In this document: positions 44,252 through 52,364 of the stretch, piece after piece
Layout of the letters: every line of letters begins with the position of its first letter
Numbering within the stretch: position 1 is the first letter of the stretch
DNA from: Lysobacter sp. Root916
Lineage (GTDB): Bacteria; Pseudomonadota; Gammaproteobacteria; Xanthomonadales; Xanthomonadaceae
Reading direction: 5' to 3'
Length of the DNA: 64,000 nt
Assembly (NCBI RefSeq): GCF_001429785.1
Contig: NZ_LMJF01000001.1
Coordinates: 61,152 to 125,151 of the forward strand
Notes under the pieces: generated by a model
The model's input: only the letters and a program-made list of their open reading frames with translations
The model's database searches: none
Told to the model about the DNA's origin: nothing
Made by a program: the position numbers and the translations under genes

Positions 44252-45955
44252 ATGCCCGGCGATATCTTCATCCACGGCAATCCGTACATCGATATCCTCT
44301 ACAAGTTCCCCTGTCCGCAACGCATCCTGATGGTCGCCGACAGCTCGCTCGACTTCGGCACCGCCGGTTTCGGGTTGTCCGAGTTCGTGCAGGTGGTGCG
44401 CAACGCCGGCCACACCGTGACCACCGCGCATCGCTCCGGCTCCGGCCCCGGCCTCAGCATCGCCGGCAGCTACGACTTCGCGACCGCCGCCACCGCGGTG
44501 ACCGTCGCCAACTACGACCAGATCTGGCTGTTCGCCTTCAGCACCTCGGCCTTGCAGCCCGCCGAGCAGCAGCGTATCGCCCAGTTCATGCGCGACGGCG
44601 GCGGCATGTTCGCCACCGGCGACCACGACACCATCGGCGCGGGCATGGGCGCCAACCTGCCGCGGATCCGCTCGATGCGCGATTGGGCCAGCATTCCGAT
44701 GGCGACCGTGGACCGCCACGACACCGTGCTGGAACCGGGCGCCGACGGCATCAAGCAGTTCAACGATCAGGCCGACGCGATTCCGCAGCGCATGTTCCCG
44801 GTGTTCTTCTCCAACGGCGGCGATCCCTTCGTGGCCTCGACCTGGGCGGTGCATCCGGTGCTGCGCCACAGTTCCGGCGCGGTGGACTATCTGCCCGACC
44901 ATCCGCACGAAAGCCGCTGCCTGGCGCCGACGCCGGTCGCCGGCAACTTCGCGGGCATCGAGGAATGGCCCGCGCCCAGCGGCGGTGGCGCGCGGATCGC
45001 GCCGGTGGTGGTGGCGGTCTCGATGTCGGCCGGGCGCTTCATCGTCAGCGGCGCGCCGACCTCCAGCGGCACCAAGCCGCCGGTCTACCCGCGCAGCTTC
45101 GGCGCGATCTCGGCCTACGACGGCGACCCCGCCGGCGCCGGCCGCATCGTGTGCGACGCGACCTGGCACCACTTCGTGAACATCAACCTCAACGGTTCCG
45201 GCGCGGGCAACGACCCGACCACCGGGCTGCCGCGGACCGGGCTATACGCCGGCGGCATGCCGACGCCGGAATACCAGAAGATCCGCAGCTACTACCTCAA
45301 CACCGTGCGTTGGTTGGCGCCGATCGGCCGCCGTTACTGCTGGCCGTTCCTGACCGCCGCGGCGATCCGCTACGACTACGAGATCGCCGAGCTGCGCCTG
45401 CCGCTGCCGCATCCCTGTCCCTGGGATCCGCTGTTGAAGCTGGGCCGGGTGGTGGAGGAAGTGTTGCTGGCGCGTATGGGCCCGGGCGCGTTGGCGGACC
45501 TTGTGGACGGCATGTTGGCCACCGCCGGTCGCGGTTCGGGCCTGGCCGAATTGCTCGACAGTGCGCGCGTGCGCGGCGAGGCCAAGGAGGGCGGCGCACC
45601 CTCGCTGCTGCCCTTGCAGGACCTGCGTCGGGCGGTGGCGGGCACTCTGGTCAATCTGTTGGCCGCGAAGCTGCCCGAGGACGAGCAGAAGCTGGCATCG
45701 CTCATGCGCGATCACGACGGCCTGGCGATCGACGCCATCGCCGAGAGCCTGCAGGCGGCGGAGGGCGTTATCGTCGAGTACGTGGGCAAGGCATTGGAAG
45801 CCAGCGCGGCGCAGCTGCAGTCGCTGCGCGCTCAGTCGGTGAAGGCCGGCAAGCCGGTGTCGCGGCCCACGCGCTCCGGCGCCAAGCCCGGCAAGGCGCT
45901 CAAGCAGGCCAAATCCGCGAAGCCCGCGGCCAAGGCCGGGAAGACCTCGCGCTAA
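44252..45955 (+). CDS. uncharacterised 567-aa protein, amidotransferase-like N-terminal fold
   Basis: I do not recognise a named family. AAGGAG lies seven bases before the ATG at 44252, and the product has no signal peptide or membrane helix. The first 250 residues alternate strand and helix with segments such as RILMVADSSLDFGTAGFG, DQIWLFAFSTSALQPAEQQ and GGGMFATGDHDTIGAGMG. This resembles the class I glutamine-amidotransferase/ThuA-like flavodoxin-type fold, but no Cys-His-Glu triad is seen. The conserved-looking blocks DRHDTVLEPG and TWHHFVNINLNGSG could bind a ligand or metal. The last 160 residues are helical and end in a Lys/Ala/Pro tail like a nucleic-acid-binding extension. It stands alone between a MarR promoter and a terminator hairpin. 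Confidence 0.8.
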   Translation: MPGDIFIHGNPYIDILYKFPCPQRILMVADSSLDFGTAGFGLSEFVQVVRNAGHTVTTAHRSGSGPGLSIAGSYDFATAATAVTVANYDQIWLFAFSTSALQPAEQQRIAQFMRDGGGMFATGDHDTIGAGMGANLPRIRSMRDWASIPMATVDRHDTVLEPGADGIKQFNDQADAIPQRMFPVFFSNGGDPFVASTWAVHPVLRHSSGAVDYLPDHPHESRCLAPTPVAGNFAGIEEWPAPSGGGARIAPVVVAVSMSAGRFIVSGAPTSSGTKPPVYPRSFGAISAYDGDPAGAGRIVCDATWHHFVNINLNGSGAGNDPTTGLPRTGLYAGGMPTPEYQKIRSYYLNTVRWLAPIGRRYCWPFLTAAAIRYDYEIAELRLPLPHPCPWDPLLKLGRVVEEVLLARMGPGALADLVDGMLATAGRGSGLAELLDSARVRGEAKEGGAPSLLPLQDLRRAVAGTLVNLLAAKLPEDEQKLASLMRDHDGLAIDAIAESLQAAEGVIVEYVGKALEASAAQLQSLRAQSVKAGKPVSRPTRSGAKPGKALKQAKSAKPAAKAGKTSR

Positions 45956-45973
45956 GGACGTACGTGTCCGCCA

Positions 45974-46005
45974 GCGTCGCCGTCCGCGGAGCGGGACGGC
46001 GACGC
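45974..46005. terminator. hairpin between convergent genes
   Basis: GCGTCGCCGTCC/GGACGGCGACGC form a perfect 12-bp stem with an 8-base loop. There is no T-run. It is placed between the 567-residue protein gene and the znuD-like gene. Confidence 0.6.
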
Positions 46006-46095
46006 GGCGGGCACGCTGCCTAAACGTCCGAGTTCATGCGCGGGCCGCGATGCCGCGCGTCGATCCGTGCGGCGATCGCCAACGCGAACTCGCGA

Positions 46096-48117
46096 TCAGA
46101 AGAACATGCGCACGCCGAAGGCCACGCCGCGGCCCGGCAACACCACCGTGTCCTTGAGGAAGGAGGTGTGCACGCGCGCTTCCTGATCGGTCAGGTTGGT
46201 GCCGTCCAGGAACAGCTCCCAGCCCAGTTGATCGGTGTCCCAGTGGTAGGCGAGGTGGGCGTCGACCAGGGTGTAGCCGTCGGTCGGGGTTTCGCCCACG
46301 GCCACGTCGTCCTGCTTCATGTAGCGCGTGGCGCCCAGCGAGGCGCGCCACGAGGACGCGTTCCAGCGCAGCTCGCCGCCGAAACGCGCCGGCGCGATGC
46401 GCGGCAGGTTGCCGCCTTCGTCCAGGGTCGCGCGCACGCGATCGCCGAACACGCGCACGTCGAACTTGCCGGCGTCGCCGTCGAACACGTGCGCGATCGC
46501 CTCGGCCTCGAAGCCGCGGAAGCGCGCATCGGCCTGGCTCCACTGGCGCACCGGCAGATCGTCCTCGATCAGGCCGGTGTCGCTGAGGTAGATGAAGCCG
46601 TCGAAGTTGGTCTGGTAGGCCGAGAGCTTGGCCTCGAAACGCGCGCCGTGGTAATGCAGGCCGAGTTCGAACTGGTTGGCGCGCTCCTTGCGCAGATCGG
46701 CGTCGCCGATCTCGAACGAAGCGGTGGCCACGTGCGGGCCGTCGGCGAACAGTTCCTCTTCGGCCGGCGCGCGTTCGGCGCGGTCCAGATTGAGGCTCAG
46801 GCGCCAGGCCTCGTTGAACTTCCAGATCGCGCCGGCCGACAGGCTGAGCGGGGTGAACGAGCGATCGAAGCCGGTGGCCGGATTGCTCTCGATGCGGTCG
46901 ACGCGCGCGCCCAATTCGACCTGCAGCGCATCCCATTCGTTCTGCTCGGTCACGAACGCGCCGTAACCCTTGGTGCGGGTGCGCGGTACGAAGGCCTCCT
47001 CGCCGATCGCCTCGAAGGTGCGGTCGTAGCCCTGCAGGCCGAACGCGCCGATCCAGCCGCCGAACGGCTTGTGGGTCAGCTCCAGCCGGCCTTCGGTGGC
47101 TTCGTTGGTGAAGCGGGTGCCGACTTCCTCGCCCTCGAATTCGACGTGCTCGTAATCGGTGTGGGCGACGCTGGCGCGCAGGCCGCTGAAGATGCCGAAT
47201 TCCTGGTTGATGCCGGCCTTGCTCTCGAAGCGGCTCTGCTTCATTTCCAGGTGCACGCCGGCTTCGCCCGCGGCGATGTCGCCGGGCTCGCCCGGGTTGC
47301 CGTAGCTGTCCTCGTAGCGCGAGGCCGAGAAGCCGAGGAAGCCCAGGTCGCCGACCAGCGACGCACCGAGCGCGCCGGTCTTGGTGTCGACGAAGCTGTT
47401 GCGCTGCCGGCCCAGCGGGGTCTGATAATCCTTGTTATTGCGGTACACGCCGTCGGCGTGCAGCACCAGCGCGCCGTCGGCGCCCATGGCGTCGACGCGG
47501 GCCATACCGGTGAAGCCGTCGTTGACCGTATCGTGGCGCACCTCGGCGCGACCGGACACGGTTTCGTCCAGCGGTTTTTCGGCGATGCGGCCATCGACCA
47601 CGTTGACCACGCCGCCGATCGCGCCGCTGCCGTAGAGCAGGGTGGCCGGGCCTTTCAGGACTTCGATCTGATCGGCCAGGAAGGGCTCGACGCTAACGTT
47701 GTGGTCCTGGCTGACGGTCGACACGTCCTGGGTGGCCATGCCGCCGGACAGCACGCCCACGCGCGGGCCTTCGAGGCCGCGGATGATCGGGCGGCCGACG
47801 CCGGCGCCGAAGTTGGAGCTCTGTACGCCGGGCAGCTTGCCGATGGTTTCGCCCAGGGTCGCGCCGCGGGCTTCGTCCAGCTTCTCGCCGGACAGCACCT
47901 CGACGGGTTGGGCCAGATCCTCGGCGCTGGCGCGCAGCGGCGAGGCGGTCACCACCACCGAGTCCAGGTCGGTGGGCTGGTCGTGGCGTTTGTCGCTGGC
48001 GGTGTCGCTGCCGGAGGCCTGGTCGGGCGCTTGCTGGGCGAGGGCGGGGCCGGCGAGCGGCAGGGCGAGGGTGAGGGCGATCGCAAGCAGGCTGCGGCGC
48101 GGGCGACGGGCTAGCAT
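46096..48117 (-). CDS. ZnuD-like TonB-dependent zinc receptor
   Basis: An outer-membrane receptor of 673 residues with a signal peptide ending ALAQQ. The plug domain is about residues 50-165 (DSVVVTASPLRASAEDL, TLGETIGKLPGVQSSNFG, RPIIRGLEGPRVGVLSGG, VLKGPATLLYGSGAIGGVVN). The barrel ends in the expected terminal aromatic pair (RMFF). The short length and the plug pattern match ZnuD-type zinc receptors. The DHNVSVEPF and DYEHVEFEGEEVG elements carry His and acidic residues. A strong Zur-box-like palindrome lies 35 bases upstream of the start and zur is nearby, so zinc-repressed expression is expected. Divergent from merC. Confidence 0.9.
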   Translation of the reverse strand: MLARRPRRSLLAIALTLALPLAGPALAQQAPDQASGSDTASDKRHDQPTDLDSVVVTASPLRASAEDLAQPVEVLSGEKLDEARGATLGETIGKLPGVQSSNFGAGVGRPIIRGLEGPRVGVLSGGMATQDVSTVSQDHNVSVEPFLADQIEVLKGPATLLYGSGAIGGVVNVVDGRIAEKPLDETVSGRAEVRHDTVNDGFTGMARVDAMGADGALVLHADGVYRNNKDYQTPLGRQRNSFVDTKTGALGASLVGDLGFLGFSASRYEDSYGNPGEPGDIAAGEAGVHLEMKQSRFESKAGINQEFGIFSGLRASVAHTDYEHVEFEGEEVGTRFTNEATEGRLELTHKPFGGWIGAFGLQGYDRTFEAIGEEAFVPRTRTKGYGAFVTEQNEWDALQVELGARVDRIESNPATGFDRSFTPLSLSAGAIWKFNEAWRLSLNLDRAERAPAEEELFADGPHVATASFEIGDADLRKERANQFELGLHYHGARFEAKLSAYQTNFDGFIYLSDTGLIEDDLPVRQWSQADARFRGFEAEAIAHVFDGDAGKFDVRVFGDRVRATLDEGGNLPRIAPARFGGELRWNASSWRASLGATRYMKQDDVAVGETPTDGYTLVDAHLAYHWDTDQLGWELFLDGTNLTDQEARVHTSFLKDTVVLPGRGVAFGVRMFF

Positions 48118-48151
48118 GGGGGCATGATCCGGGCAGGTGACGGGAGGACGT

Positions 48152-48174
48152 GGAATGTTATATAGTAACGAAAT
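48152..48174. promoter_or_regulatory. Zur box between znuD-like and merC-like genes
   Basis: The core GTTATATAGTAAC (48157-48169) is nearly symmetrical and flanked by GGAAT and GAAAT. It agrees with the gammaproteobacterial Zur consensus of the type GAAATGTTATA then TATAACATTTC. It could control both divergent genes. Confidence 0.75.
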
Positions 48175-48222
48175 GCGATTTGCACCCTCCCAGAAGTCAC
48201 CCCGCCCTTGCTCGCGTTGCTG

Positions 48223-48633
48223 ATGCCTCCCCTACGTCCCCGCAGTTTCCTCGACCGCCTCGGCGCCTTCGGCTCCTTGTTGTGCGCGGTCCATTGCGCC
48301 TTGCTGCCGCTGCTGATCGCGGTCCTGCCCACCCTGGGCGTGGCCGGCTGGTTCGACGACAGTTTCGAGCTGGCCTTCGTGGTGTTCGCGACCCTGCTGG
48401 GTCTGTTCAGCGTGGTCTGGGGCTATCGCCGCCACCACGCCGTGCGCGCCCTGTCGTTGCTGGCGCCGGGCCTGCTGGTGCTGTGGCTGGGCGTGCTGTA
48501 CGCGCCGCTGCACCATTCGGTGGTGCCGCACGCGATCGTGATGACCCTGGGCGGTACCCTGGTCGGGCTGGCCCATCTGGCCAATCTGCGGCTCAATCAC
48601 GGCCACGTGCACGACGCCAGCTGCGCCCACTGA
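48223..48633 (+). CDS. MerC-domain membrane protein
   Basis: A small inner-membrane protein of 136 residues with four predicted helices and a MerC-type beginning: the first helix carries C21-A-V-H-C25 (GSLLCAVHCALLPLLIAV). The C-terminus is His-rich (NHGHVHDASCAH). MerC carries mercury in resistance operons, but no other mer gene is here. Homologues beside Zur boxes are more likely linked to zinc or another metal. The gene shares its control region, with the Zur box about 50 bases upstream, with the znuD-like receptor. ATG at 48223 is used; a TTG five codons upstream is in frame. Confidence 0.85.
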   Translation: MPPLRPRSFLDRLGAFGSLLCAVHCALLPLLIAVLPTLGVAGWFDDSFELAFVVFATLLGLFSVVWGYRRHHAVRALSLLAPGLLVLWLGVLYAPLHHSVVPHAIVMTLGGTLVGLAHLANLRLNHGHVHDASCAH

Positions 48634-48773
48634 GGGCCGGCCGGGACCGCGAAAGCCGCTTGTGCTAGGCTTCGCAGCCTCGCGCGCGACGCGTGGGCCG
48701 GATCCTTACGTCGACCGCGCCCGTCCGGCGCGCGACCGCATACCGCACTAACGAATAATTCAGGAGCACGACC

Positions 48774-48965
48774 ATGGGTAAAGGCGACCGCAAGACCGCC
48801 AAGGGCAAGCGCTACAACTCCAGCTACGGCAACGCCCGCAAGGCCGTGACCAAGGCCGCCGGCACGGCCGCCGCGCCGGCCGCGAAGAAGACCGCGAAGG
48901 CCCCGGCTGCGAAGGCGCCGGTAGCCAAGAAGGTCGTGGCCAAGAAGGCCGCTGCCAAGGAGTAA
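48774..48965 (+). CDS. 30S ribosomal protein THX with Ala/Lys-rich extension
   Basis: A 63-residue basic protein whose first 22 residues (MGKGDRKTAKGKRYNSSYG...) match the THX family, a small peptide that sits in the head of the 30S subunit in Thermus. Here the THX core is followed by about 40 residues of Ala/Lys/Pro repeats (KKTAKAPAAKAPVAKKVV), like histone H1-type tails, that the classical protein lacks. AGGAG lies six bases before the ATG and a very strong terminator follows, so it is a monocistronic, probably highly expressed gene. Confidence 0.88.
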   Translation: MGKGDRKTAKGKRYNSSYGNARKAVTKAAGTAAAPAAKKTAKAPAAKAPVAKKVVAKKAAAKE

Positions 48966-48988
48966 GCGTCGGTTCCGACGCTGCGCTG

Positions 48989-49019
48989 AAAACCCCGCTT
49001 CGGCGGGGTTTTTTGTTTT
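48989..49019 (+). terminator. Rho-independent terminator after the THX gene
   Basis: AACCCCGC-TTCG-GCGGGGTT has an 8-bp stem with a stable tetraloop and is followed by TTTTGTTTT. Confidence 0.95.
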
Positions 49020-49130
49020 GTGGCTGTGGGATGGGGTGATGGGGATGCCGGGCCTTCGTGGCTCTGCTCGCTTGTGACTACGCAGGAGGGCTTTCGCGCT
49101 TGTTCGTCATTAGCAAGCTCTTGCTCTTAG

Positions 49131-49480
49131 CTCCCTCCTTTGGAAAAGGGTGAAGCCGTGCGGCTTACGAACCGTAGGTTCGTGCACGGGTGAACGCCAG
49201 CGGGCTGTGCCTGCTGGCCGGGCGGGTCGGGGAGGATTTGCTGTTGCTTCGCTTTCGTCTTTTCTGACCGAAGATCAATGGCTTCCGCCTGCTGCGCATG
49301 CGGGTCACTTTCTCTTGCTAGCCCAAGAGAAAGTGACCAAAGAGAAGGGCTAGCCTGACCAACCCTACCCTGCGAGTTCGGGGCTTTCGCCGGGATTTTT
49401 CGAATGGACATCCCTGTCCATTCGAAAAACGGCGCGCGTCCTGCGCGCCGCCCTACGGGTCTACAGTTGGTCGTGTGAAT
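49131..49480. repeat. composite intergenic repeat block in a gene desert
   Basis: Between the THX terminator (49019) and the dipeptidase stop (49726) there is no gene. This block holds several palindromes. CTCCCTCCTTTGGAAAAGGG at 49131 and a GGGGAGGATTTGCTGTTGC copy near 49229 resemble the repeat at 34051. A TCACTTTCTCTTGC / AGAGAAAGTGA hairpin lies near 49308-49338. A TTTTTCGAATGGACA / TGTCCATTCGAAAAA hairpin lies near 49396-49430. A CGGCGCGC / GCGCGCCG hairpin follows. The arrangement looks like mosaic, mobile-type intergenic elements, not coding sequence. Confidence 0.65.
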
Positions 49481-49504
49481 GCGGCGCTTTTGGATTTGAA
49501 TGCC

Positions 49505-49574
<70 letters not shown>

Positions 49575-49648
49575 ACGGCGTGACTGGCGCTTTACCGGTG
49601 GCGATGCAGCGTCGCTTCCGGCGTTACGTCGACTGTCGCGAATGTGCC

Positions 49649-49673
49649 CCCTCTCCCGCGCGGCGGGAGAGGG
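49649..49673. repeat. palindromic element downstream of the dipeptidase gene
   Basis: CCCTCTCCCGC/GCGGGAGAGGG form an 11-bp stem with a 3-base loop, followed by TTGGGGTGAGGG. This is a common proteobacterial intergenic palindrome and may end the hutI/dipeptidase transcript. Confidence 0.7.
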
Positions 49674-49725
49674 TTGGGGTGAGGGCCGCTAGCTACGGGA
49701 TCGGAGCGCAGCGCGCTGACTGGCC

Positions 49726-50934
49726 TTACTTGCCCGTCGCCGCGACCTTCTCGACTTCGCGCCACACCCGCAGCAGGTTCTCGCCCAGGATCTTGCGGAT
49801 GTCCTCGTCCTTGTGTCCGCGCGCCTGCAGACCGGCGATCAAGTTCGGGTAGTCGCCGACGCTGCGCAGGCCTTCTGGCAACGCGCCGCTGACGCCGTCG
49901 AAGTCGGAGCCGATGCCGACGTGGTCGGCGCCCAGCAGCTTCACCGCGTAGTCGATCTGGTCCAGCACCGCGTCGATCTTGACCTGCTGCGCCGGGTGCG
50001 TGCGCTCCCATTCCTTATCGAATTCCTCGGCGCTGGGCGGCGTTTCGCCGCGCGCGACCGCGTCGGTGCGGGCGCGGTCGAACTCGGGCCGCGCGCGGAA
50101 ATAAGCGGTGGTGTCGGCGGCGGTCTTGGGGTCGACGAAGGCGTTGCCGAAGGTGATCTGGACCACGCCGCCTTGCTTGGCGATCGCCAGCGCGAGTTCG
50201 TCGCTGAGGTTGCGCTCGAAGTCGGGGGTGAAATGGCGCAGGCCGGAATGGCTGGCGATCACCGGCGCGCGGCTGGCGGCCAGCGCGGCGCGGGTGGCGT
50301 CGTCGGACAGGTGCGAGACGTCGACCATGATGCCCAGGCGGTTCATTTCCGCGATCACCTGCAGGCCGAACGGGCTCACGCCCTTCCACGGCCGCTCCAG
50401 GCTGTAGGAGCCGTCGGCGATGCGGTTGCTGTGGCTATGGGCCAGGGTGATGTAGCGCACGCCGCGCGCGTGGAACTGCTTCAGGCGCGCCAGGTCGTCG
50501 CCGATCGGCGCGCCGTTCTCCATGCCCAGCGCCAGCAGCACGCGGCCGCCGTCGATCAGGCGCGCGTAATCCTGCGGCGAACGCAGGATCGCGAACTTGT
50601 CCGGGTGCCGCCCGACCATGGCCTCGACCGCGTCGATCTGGGTGCTGGCGACCTGCCAGGCGCTGCCGTCCTTGTCCTGCTCGGGCGAGGTGTAGATCGA
50701 CATGAAGGCCACGTCCAGGCCACCCTGGCGCGCGCGCGGATAGTCGAACTCGACCTTGGGCGAATCCAGGCCGAGGTCGTTCCAATGCTTGAGCAGTTCG
50801 GTCGGCGCGTCGATATGGGTGTCGACGATGGTCGCGGCGCGCGCGAGCTTCTGCGCCGGGCTCAGGGCCTCGTCGGCGCGGGCGTGGCCGGCGAACAGGG
50901 CGAGGGTACAGGCGGCGACGAGCAGAGAGCGCAT
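49726..50934 (-). CDS. membrane dipeptidase (renal dipeptidase family M19)
   Basis: A zinc dipeptidase of 402 residues with a signal peptide ending HARAD, so periplasmic. The metal ligands fit the family: H-x-D in VDTHIDAPTEL, the bridging Glu in GMENGAPIG, and His residues in VDVSHLSDD and ASHSGLRHF. The final Asp is in GIGSDFDGV. It cleaves dipeptides, including those with D-residues. It lies 33 bases downstream of hutI on the same strand, so it is probably cotranscribed and may feed released histidine into the degradation pathway. The latter is inference. Confidence 0.94.
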   Translation of the reverse strand: MRSLLVAACTLALFAGHARADEALSPAQKLARAATIVDTHIDAPTELLKHWNDLGLDSPKVEFDYPRARQGGLDVAFMSIYTSPEQDKDGSAWQVASTQIDAVEAMVGRHPDKFAILRSPQDYARLIDGGRVLLALGMENGAPIGDDLARLKQFHARGVRYITLAHSHSNRIADGSYSLERPWKGVSPFGLQVIAEMNRLGIMVDVSHLSDDATRAALAASRAPVIASHSGLRHFTPDFERNLSDELALAIAKQGGVVQITFGNAFVDPKTAADTTAYFRARPEFDRARTDAVARGETPPSAEEFDKEWERTHPAQQVKIDAVLDQIDYAVKLLGADHVGIGSDFDGVSGALPEGLRSVGDYPNLIAGLQARGHKDEDIRKILGENLLRVWREVEKVAATGK

Positions 50935-50967
50935 GCGGAAACCTCGAGGTTTTGGAAAGGAGACGCT

Positions 50968-52251
50968 TTACTCGGTCGTACTGCCGGCGATACGGCGCCC
51001 GTCGGCGTAGACCTCGCCCGCGAGCGCGCCGCCCAGCCAATAGCACAACTCGGAGGGGTGACCGATGCGCCAGCGCACGAAGTCGGCGCGCGCGCCCACG
51101 CGCAACGCGCCGCGGTCGTCGCAGCCCAGCGCGCGCGCGGCATGCACGGTGGCGCCACGCAGCGCCTCCAACGGGGTCAGGCGGAAATGCGTGCAGGCCA
51201 GCTGCATGGCCTGGCGCAGCGACTGCAGCGGCGAGGTGCCGGGGTTGCAGTCGGTGGCCACGGCCATGGCCACGCCGTGTTCGCGGAACGCGTCCAGCGG
51301 CGGCAGTCGGGTCTCGCGTAGCACATGGAACGCGCCCGGCAGCAGCACCGCGACCGTGCCGTGCTCGGCCATCGCGCGCACGCTGGCTTGCGAGGTGTAC
51401 TCGACATGGTCGGCCGACAGGCCGGAGAACTCGGCCGCCAGCGCGGCGCCGCCGAGGTCGCTGAGCTGATCGGCGTGCAGCTTGACCCGCAGGCCCAGCG
51501 CGCGCGCGGTCTCGAACACGCGCCGGGTCTGGGCTGGGCTGAAGCCGATGCCTTCGCAGAAGGCGTCGACCGCGTCGACCAGGCCTTCCTCGTGTAGCGG
51601 ACGCATCCAGCCGCACACCGCGGTCACGTAGTCGTCGGCGCGGCCGGCGAACTCGGGCGGCAGCGCGTGCGCGCCCAGGTAGGTGGTGCGCACGCTCACT
51701 CCCAGCACCTCACCGATGCGGCGCGCGACGCGCAGCATCTTGCGTTCGTGTTCGTAGTCCAGGCCGTAACCGGACTTGATCTCCAGGGTGGTCGCGCCGT
51801 CGGCGATCAGCGCCTGCGCGCGCGGCAGCGATTGCCGTAGCAGCTCGTCCTCGTCGGCGGCGCGGGTGGCGCGCACGGTGGACACGATGCCGCCGCCGTT
51901 GCGCGCGATCTCCTCGTAGCTGGCGCCCTGCAGGCGCAGTTCGAACTCGCGCGCACGGTCGCCGGCGAACACCAGGTGGGTGTGGCAGTCGACCAGGCCG
52001 GGGGTGATCCAGCCGTCGGCGACGATCACCTGCGCGGCCAGCGTGGCCGGGTCGCCGGGTAGGCCGGCGCGTGGGCCGACGTAGCGCAGGATGCCGTCGC
52101 GCCAGCCCAGGGCGGCGTCGGCGATCTCGCCGTAGCCTTCGTCCGCATCCAAGGTGGCCAGCGAGGCGCCGACGATCAGTCCATCCAGGGGCAGGTGCTG
52201 CGGCGGCAGGGCGTCGCCGGCGGAGGCGGCGTGGGGGCTGGGGCGGTTCAT
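50968..52251 (-). CDS. hutI: imidazolonepropionase
   Basis: This enzyme hydrolyses 4-imidazolone-5-propionate to N-formimino-glutamate, step three of histidine breakdown. It has 427 residues. The amidohydrolase metal site is [17 protein letters not shown], the third ligand block is [10 protein letters not shown], and the catalytic Asp is in [14 protein letters not shown] at 52251 gives a slightly long N-terminus. It is divergent from hutF with a 113-base gap and upstream of the membrane dipeptidase gene. hutH and hutG are not in the window; hutU is 8 kb away. Confidence 0.96.
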   Translation of the reverse strand: MNRPSPHAASAGDALPPQHLPLDGLIVGASLATLDADEGYGEIADAALGWRDGILRYVGPRAGLPGDPATLAAQVIVADGWITPGLVDCHTHLVFAGDRAREFELRLQGASYEEIARNGGGIVSTVRATRAADEDELLRQSLPRAQALIADGATTLEIKSGYGLDYEHERKMLRVARRIGEVLGVSVRTTYLGAHALPPEFAGRADDYVTAVCGWMRPLHEEGLVDAVDAFCEGIGFSPAQTRRVFETARALGLRVKLHADQLSDLGGAALAAEFSGLSADHVEYTSQASVRAMAEHGTVAVLLPGAFHVLRETRLPPLDAFREHGVAMAVATDCNPGTSPLQSLRQAMQLACTHFRLTPLEALRGATVHAARALGCDDRGALRVGARADFVRWRIGHPSELCYWLGGALAGEVYADGRRIAGSTTE

Positions 52252-52351
52252 GGCTCGATTCTAACGGAGCGGGTGTCTGGCGGAGCGCGTGCGATCGGGC
52301 ACCTGCGGCGCGTCGCCACGCTGCGCGCAGCGCGCACGTAGGGCGGGTCTG

Positions 52352-52357
52352 TAGAAT
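52352..52357 (+). promoter_or_regulatory. candidate -10 box giving a leaderless hutF messenger
   Basis: TAGAAT ends seven bases before the hutF ATG (52365), which would place the transcription start at or next to the start codon. No Shine-Dalgarno sequence is present. No -35 is clear. Confidence 0.45.
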
Positions 52358-52364
52358 CCGGCGC

